64,000 nt of DNA from Amaurobius ferox (Eukaryota > Arthropoda > Arachnida > Araneae > Amaurobiidae). The notes beneath the pieces are model-generated. The model made no database searches and had not been told where the DNA came from. It saw only the letters and a list, made by a program, of their open reading frames with translations. Positions 57,540 to 64,000 of this stretch are shown one piece after another. The position numbers and the translations under genes are program-made. Numbering within the stretch: position 1 is the first letter of the stretch; each line of letters opens with the position of its first letter. Location: positions 122,961,142 to 123,025,141 of the forward strand of contig OX578147.1 in the NCBI GenBank assembly GCA_951213105.1, read 5' to 3'.

Positions 57540-57790
57540 CGTCTTTTGAAGACGCGAGTTAGCAGAGACTGGAATAACAACGAACAATAGCATATGGCAT
57601 TCCAAGAAACAACACTTTGCATGTTATTGAAGTTATTAACTGATGAGCAGCTGGAGTTACGGAAGACTGGAATAGCCACTGACAAAAGCATATTGTATTG
57701 TGAAGAACAGCAGTTTGCATTTTCAACTGGTTAGCAGCCGGTCTTGAATCCCCGTGCCGCAAGAGACTCAAATTGCAACAGACAATGGCA
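57540..57790. repeat. About 108-bp tandem repeat, two to three units
   Basis: Shared blocks are AGACTGGAATAxCxACxxACAA, TAGCATATxG/AGCATATTG, AACAxCAxTTTGCATxTT and AACTGxTxAGCAGC. Both overlapping minus frames (57509-57771) show the same repeated amino acid words because the period is a multiple of three. No known domain. Confidence 0.55.
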
Positions 57791-58001
57791 CTTTAACTGG
57801 GCGCACTCTGTAGAATCCAAGTATGCTCCGACGTTTATCTTGAGTTCATCTTAAGTTCATCATAATATGCTAAAACCTTTAACTTATCCTATGGATATGC
57901 TTGAAATCATTCGTCGGTTGCTATGTCACCATCTGGTATAGATAATTGACTTTTAATCTATTTTTTGGACAAACAATTTAGCTTCCAGACGTGGTATTTA
58001 C

Positions 58002-58893
58002 AAAAAAAAATCTGATGTGGGCAACACATGACTTTCCTTATATAATGTAATGAATTTACTACTTTTACAGTAAAAAAATAGGTTTTTCTTATAGTAGATA
58101 CTAATATTCTTTCCAAGATATTGAATTTTCGACAATGAGTCGTCATTTTCATTGATTTAGCGTCATTTTTATCCATTTGGCGAGATTTTCATTAATTTGG
58201 CAACATTTCAAAAAAGTCGCCAAGTTGGCGACATTCCGCCAAATTCGTCGCCAAAATCTCGCTAAGCGCTATGCACTAAGAAAAAAGTTATTCTTACAGC
58301 AGATAAATGACTATTGGCGTTCAAATATATTTTTTCATGAATGGAACGAGCTAGATCCACGAGAATGATGCTACTCAATTTATCGCATGGTATTACATAT
58401 GAAAAGTGAACATGTTTCTCAATAGGAATTTTTTTTTATGTGACTTTTTCACAATTTTTTTGAAAAATGTACAATATCTCGAGAACGGTTCATCTAAAAT
58501 TTATGCCAACCGTTTTCTAATGAAAAATTACATAAGAAATGTCTCTTTGCGTAACTTTATTAGCGGTTTTGATGATTTTTTGACGATTTTTTCAAAATTT
58601 CATTCGAAAATTTAGGGGGGTTCTGAACATTCGATTACGTATAAAAATAATAGGCTTCCAGTGTTTACGGATTGTGATTTTTGTACCAAATTTGGTTCGA
58701 ATCGGTCCATTCGTTCGTCAGTTATCGTCTCCAGACTCACACACACACACACACACAGACACAGACATCACTTAAAAAATGTTCGATTCATGATCAGGGA
58801 TGCTTGAAACGTGCTCTCCCGTCGAAAACTCGAATTCGAATTTTCGACCCCGTCACAATACTTTCCTTATACATTATGTATATAAGGAAAGTA
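58002..58893 (-). mobile_element. Family P element, copy D (near full length)
   Basis: Plus-strand order: AATCTGATGTGGGCAACACA, TGACTTTCCTTATATAATGT, CGCCAAGTTGGCGACATTCC, GAATGGAACGAGCTAGATCC, CTCGAGAACGGTTCATC, ACACACAC repeat (58737-58757), CTCGAATTCGAATTTTCGAC and the palindrome ending TATATAAGGAAAGT. It is closest to copies A and C. Frames inside are spurious. Confidence 0.88.
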
Positions 58894-58949
58894 AAAATAT
58901 ATATACTCTTCTAAATTTAATTTATAACTTTTTAAAATACATACATACA

Positions 58950-59080
58950 CACAAGCATTACCAAAAACGTTTAATTCGAGGTCATATATGCTCATAACGT
59001 AAAAACCCTTTGGAAAGTAAAATGAGAACTTTCGACGCGGACACAATACCTACATACTGTAACATATAGATAAAGTAAAG
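58950..59080 (-). repeat. Diverged Family P 5'-end fragment
   Basis: Sequence such as AATTCGAGGTCATATATGCT, ACTTTCGACGCGGACACAAT and a trailing ATAGATAAAGTAAAG resembles the inverted 5' region of Family P at low identity. It sits directly beside copy D. Confidence 0.4.
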
Positions 59081-60668
59081 TGAGAATATTTTTAAGCAAT
59101 AGAAACTTATTCTGGAGAAAAGCTGGGAAGACAAGGAAATAAAACTGTTAGTAGATATATGAAATGTCAGCCAATGACAGATTAAGAGAACTGGATCATT
59201 TTTCTCTTCACCGGTGATTGATTAACAGGTTGGGATCCTTTCACTTTAAACTTTTACAGTAAAAATTTAAAAATCAATTTAATGATTCCCAAATATTTCT
59301 GGAAGATAAAGGAAATGTTACTTGAAGGAAAACTTATTGATTGTTTGCCATTGTAGCACAGAAAGGAATAAATAAATACCTTACACAAAAAAGTGTTTCT
59401 ATTATGAATTTATATAATTCAATGCAGTTGCGCAAGGCTTATTGTTAATATAACACATAATATCGCGATACGTCGTTAAGTTATATGTTACGAAAGTTAC
59501 ATATAACTTACATAGTTAAGTTATATGTTACGGTAATTACATGAAATATGGGATTCGGTAAAATATTTTTAACATATTTATGTTATATTTTATGTTGAAA
59601 TGCTATTTATGCTATTTAAATAAGTATGCAAACCAAAAATTAATGATAATGATATTAAAAAATACAATTTTAGTTATTTAAAAAGTTTTCTTAGAAAATT
59701 GTTTTCTCAGAAATATAATTACAGAAATGAAAAAGCTGGAAGATTTTAGAAATATTTTATGCCATGGAATCTACTAAAATTAAACCAAATTAAATATAAC
59801 AACAAGCATAAAATCAAATACATAAAATACATAAAATCAAAAGCTTGAATCAGGTATTCAGCATTTATAATAATTTGTTAATACACTAATGAATGATGTG
59901 GGATTACTTTATCTATAAACAAATATTAATGTTTTTTTTTAGAACATGTTATGCACCACAATTCTGCGAACCGGTATTCTATGAGAACATCATGTAACCG
60001 GGTCAAATGTCTTGACAATTTAGCCCAAGGTACATGAGTCTACAACGACCAAGTTCATAGTCACAAAACCCACCTTTAGTGGATGGTCCTAACGTTAGGA
60101 TTACCCTCCCATCACAGATAACAGAATGTATGAATCAGTTTTGCTATTATTATGTCATCAATGCGTCATAAGACACCCGCTTATCATGCAATCGTCATAA
60201 TATACAATCATGCAATATACCTATTATACAATCGTCATAAGTATCATGTCATTGCATATAACGGCTATTCTATTCTAAAGAATGTATAAAATGCATAAAA
60301 CTGACTCTTCCACCGGGTCGCGTACCCTCTTTTTGGGTCAAGTTTCCTAAAATTTTCCAAGTTTCGGGTCGAGTTTCCTATAATTTTCAAGATAGGCTCG
60401 GGTATCCGTCAAAAAGCTGTATCACTAGGTTTTCTAAGGGGGGTGACACTTTGTCAAATCACACGGGAATGTTATTTATAGAATTCAAATGTGCATTAAC
60501 TCCAGTGAAGGGCATTTTAAGCAAGCACACTATATTTCTCTTCATGTAAGTGCTATTTTATAGCATCCTTCCTAAATATAAGTTATTCGTCAATTATTGC
60601 ATCATTCCTGAATCTAACAGTCATTCGCCCATCATCATTTCGAGTCAAAGTCTTCTGTAACAAATATA
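59081..60668. other. AT-rich DNA with small local repeats
   Basis: There is a short inverted pair GTTAAGTTATATGTTACG... near 59470-59530 and a local duplication of TTTCCTAAAATTTTC near 60350-60385. No gene was seen. Confidence 0.45.
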
Positions 60669-61145
60669 GTGTCAATTTCTACTCATTGGACTATGTTCCA
60701 CAATTTTGTAAATGGTGTTTCTCATATAGCTTTGTTGCCGAATTCGTTAACCTAACTTAAATTATCCGCTAGAAGCGCTGTAATCACCTTTATTCGATCG
60801 GTCATAATCACTTTTCTGATAGACAATACATGTACACTCATGTACATTTCATTAAAAATCTATTGATGTGCCTAATTTGTGTCTAATTCCTTACAAATCT
60901 ATTGATGTGCCTGCAGTTTTAGTGTCAACTTCTACTCAATAGAATACGTTCTAAAATTTTGTAATTGGTATTATTCATATATCTCTCTTTGTTGTCCAAT
61001 TCGTTAGCCTAACTTCTTAAATTATCCGATAGAGGCGCTGTTATCACTTTCATTCGATCGGTCATGTTCACTTTTCTGATAGACTAAACGTGTAGACTCA
61101 TTTACCTTTTCTTACAAATTTATTGATGTGCCTAATATAAGAAAT
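60669..61145 (+). repeat. About 255-bp tandem duplication
   Basis: Two direct units start at GTGTCAATTTCTACTCATTG (60669) and GTGTCAACTTCTACTCAATA (60921). Both contain TCGTTA(A/G)CCTAACTT, AAATTATCCG(C/A)TAGA(A/G)GCGCTGT, ATTCGATCGGTCAT and end with ATTGATGTGCCTAA. Identity is about 80-85% by eye. No shared open frame. Confidence 0.8.
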
Positions 61146-64000
61146 TGATGGACAGAAGAGAACGCTTTAAAAAAAATTACTGCAATATAGCATCTTAAGC
61201 TCAAATCACGATAAAAATATTTAATCTCTATTCTCTTTAAAATATATTTTTAGTTGCATTTCCCATCCTCTGCAGAAATATTTTATTGGTAACGGTTTTC
61301 AGCCAAATAATCCGCTGTCCAATTATGCTGGAAGATATTTTTTACTTCACTTTACGCATCGAATTGATAATGATGATTATAATCGGAACAGGAAGATCTT
61401 TCTTGCTCATTATCCATGAAAAGGAGTTCTGTTTTGATGATTATTTCTTTAAAGACTAAGGTTGCGCAGAGAGAAACTTTTTTTAAGAAGTAAAATCTAT
61501 GAGCATGGACAAATCTTCGACAAATGGCCAGATACGTTGTTCAGCTGAAAACATTTTTCTTTTTGTAACACGGTTCAAATATCAGTAAGAAAAGCTTTTG
61601 CTATTAGTGCACTAATGATAAATAATAATCATTTTAAATGTGGAAATTATTCAAAAGTTTTAGACTCGTCGATATTTGGCATATATCGAATAAATTCACC
61701 AGCGAACGATCATGAATGAAAAGAATAAAGTTTGCAGAAGTAAAAATTGATAGCCACTATAACTATCGTATACGTTGATAGTTTTTTTAATAATTATGCA
61801 ATGAAGGAACAATCTATATCTTTAAGTTCTGGCAAAGTTTCTTTTCCCAGCGAGTACTCGAGATCAACTCGAAAAAAATATGATTGTAGTGATTAGTATT
61901 AGTTCTCTAATGATAAATAATAATCATTAGTTCATTATTATTTATCACTAATGATAAAGAACTTGATATTATCACTAATGGCTAGAACTTGTTAAAATGT
62001 TTAGTAAGTCTCATGATGAGAATTCTAATTTTAAGGTTTCGTGGCATTATATAAAATGGAAAACAATAATAATTCGGAAAACAATAATGGTAACATTTAA
62101 TATAACGAGGAAATTGCCATTATTTACCTAAGCTGTGAATGTTACTTTCATCAAAATATAGGACTGTTCTCTCGCAAGAAAACTCAAACATTCTCAATAA
62201 ATTTATTGTTTTTGTACAGTTCTTGTGGAGTTTACTAAATTGCCGTATATACAGCAATAAGCCGTGAAGAATTGGCGCCCTCAAAGACGCCATACGGCGA
62301 GATATTACTGCCATTATCGATGTTACATTAGCATGTGTCTTGGCATCGCCAATTTGCATGCTCGCTTACAAAGGTGCTTGAATGCTGGATGAGGTCATTT
62401 ACAACATATGCTCGAGGCAGATTTTGTTTTGCAACATACAAGGTAAGTACAAGTCAATTTTCATAGGGAATCATACAAACATTAAAAAACTATTGAGGAA
62501 TGTTTGAGTTTTCTAGCGAGAGAATCAAGCATTTGATTAACAGATAATCCAAATTGTTCACAGGCTGCTTCTCTAACTTAGAAAATAAACTTTTAAAAAA
62601 AATTATACGAAATGTTTTAAGAGAATAACTTGAGTGCGGAATCTAAAAAATATAAATATTTCTTTATGAAATATTAATATATATATGAAAAATATGAATA
62701 TTTATTTATAAAATATTAATATATATGAATGAATATATACTTTGGAGAATGCACGTAAACTCGTAATTTTGCTAACAAATTTCCAGAACTCGCCAAGTTG
62801 TGGATATTTTTCAAATCTGGCGGCAGGATCACCGAATTGGTTACCAAGATCAAAAGAACTGGACCTTTGAATTATTACAATGATTGCATTTCAGATATTT
62901 GTAACACTGCTCCTTTCTCCATCCAAATTTTTCTGAATTGTTATAGTTCTTTGGCAGAAACTTATTATATTTCCATATCTTTTACGTGTTCAAGGCGCAT
63001 TAACGCTTCATTTCACTAAAATTAATGAAATATGATTAGCATATTTGTCCTAATACCATAGCAACCCTTAAACACGTTGTCCTTGCTAAAGGAAATCTGA
63101 GTTTAGATTCATGTGACAAACTCAGAGTGTCCAAAAGCACCATTTAGAATTAAAAAAAAGAGAAAAGCTGCCATTTGAAATGCTGCTTATGGGTATTTAG
63201 CACGGCATGCAACTAATGGCATCCACCCATAAGATTATGATTATTTTATTTTACTTATCGTGATTGCTAGATGCTTGTCTGCACACAACCTACATTTGAA
63301 TTTCTCAAAATCCTTAACACGCAAAGAAGAAGAGTATTATGCTAAAAACGCTCGCTTTCTTGAAAATTCTTAAATAATACCACCGTAAAACTTAAATATC
63401 CATTTGACTACTAGGTTGATGGTATTTATTTTTTAATGCATTGCAAAATATTTGGACAGTGGAGTACAGTAGCGTGAGGGGAGAGGGGGGATAGCTGCAT
63501 AATTTAGTTTTTTGCAGTCATAATGTCTGGGTTGTGATAGTATGTGGTAAGATAAGCTGGTACTAACATATATCCCTAAATTAATTCAATATATGCACGA
63601 TCATTGAATGCAATAATTGATGCTCGAGAAATATCAACAAAATATTGAGGACTAATATTACTTCTATACAGGATTTTTAGAAAAGTCCCTTTACTTCCTC
63701 TAACTTTTAATCTCCGTGTCGTAACGTCAAGGAAGTAATGTGTACCTCTAAGAAAGTAATCCTGCGCAAATAAATGAACGTACTTATAGCGACCCTTAGT
63801 GGTGAAATACGGCACTTATAGAAACTTACTCAGAAACCAACATAGGTAGGAAAATACCCAAGAAAGATTGGTACTTATTTAGTTCTAAACGATACCTGTT
63901 CAAGCTAGCAGGGTAAATAAAGCAAAGCATCGTCAGGGTCTGTAATTCTGCATACTGTTCGAGATGCAATTTTGTTCCGAATACAGGTGCGCATCGTCTC
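61146..64000. other. AT-rich DNA, no supported gene
   Basis: A palindromic stretch (TAATGATAAATAATAATCAT ... ATTATTATTTATCACTAATG) lies near 61905-61960. The frames at 62120-62359 (minus), 62798-63019 (plus) and 63576-63815 (minus) are unrecognised and lack splice or domain support. Confidence 0.4.

Noticed and set aside
57509..57771. Cysteine/serine-containing minus frames as a repeat protein
   Set aside because: They arise from a 108-bp DNA tandem repeat whose period is a multiple of three. There is no start context, signal peptide or conservation evidence.

Overview
This window looks like AT-rich, gene-poor DNA from a large metazoan genome, most likely an arthropod and possibly a chelicerate such as a spider. 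The evidence is tRNA- and 5S-derived SINEs with target-site duplications, hAT, Tc1/mariner and pogo-like transposon debris, many microsatellites, and no operon-like coding density. The chelicerate suggestion is an inference from the style of the repeats, not a demonstration. I found no complete, intact protein-coding gene. Most open frames are chance frames inside repeats.

Layout. Region 1-9,500 holds a foldback MITE, a 26-bp minisatellite, an old SINE, a complete chimeric SINE with a 5S rRNA head joined to a tRNA-like head (6653-7037), a 5'-truncated copy of the same SINE, and a possible orphan exon with hydrophobic segments (8972-9226, minus). Region 10,900-22,700 is dominated by a dispersed repeat family, here called Family P, with palindromic ends and clustered TTGGCG/CGCCAA motifs. 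It also contains a GC-rich block with an isolated consensus splice donor (15,180-15,961) and a hAT transposase C-terminal dimerisation fragment (18,972-19,325, minus). Region 24,400-35,700 holds truncated SINEs, small TIR elements with clean target duplications, a 285-bp tandem repeat with dispersed single monomers, a third near-complete Family P copy and a second 26-bp minisatellite. Region 36,000-40,400 has three more Family P copies, one of them a long form with three internal modules.

Region 44,000-51,700 is the most layered part. A Family P copy is split by a 3.45-kb TA-flanked composite. That composite contains a hAT MITE, which itself contains a mariner-like foldback element, and a stack of SINEs that includes a second 5S-headed SINE. 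Nearby are a 145-bp hairpin insert flanked by 20-bp direct repeats, a pair of diverged 0.6-kb direct duplications, and a frameshifted Tc1-like transposase N-terminus. Region 55,000-61,200 has a TATA-box plus short-ORF candidate, more foldback and tandem repeats, and another near-complete Family P copy (58,002-58,893). The remainder is AT-rich sequence with no recognised feature.

No set of genes here works together as a pathway. The coherent biology is the layering and modular construction of mobile elements. The best candidates for something undescribed are the two 5S-tRNA chimeric SINEs with different tRNA bodies and the palindrome-rich Family P.
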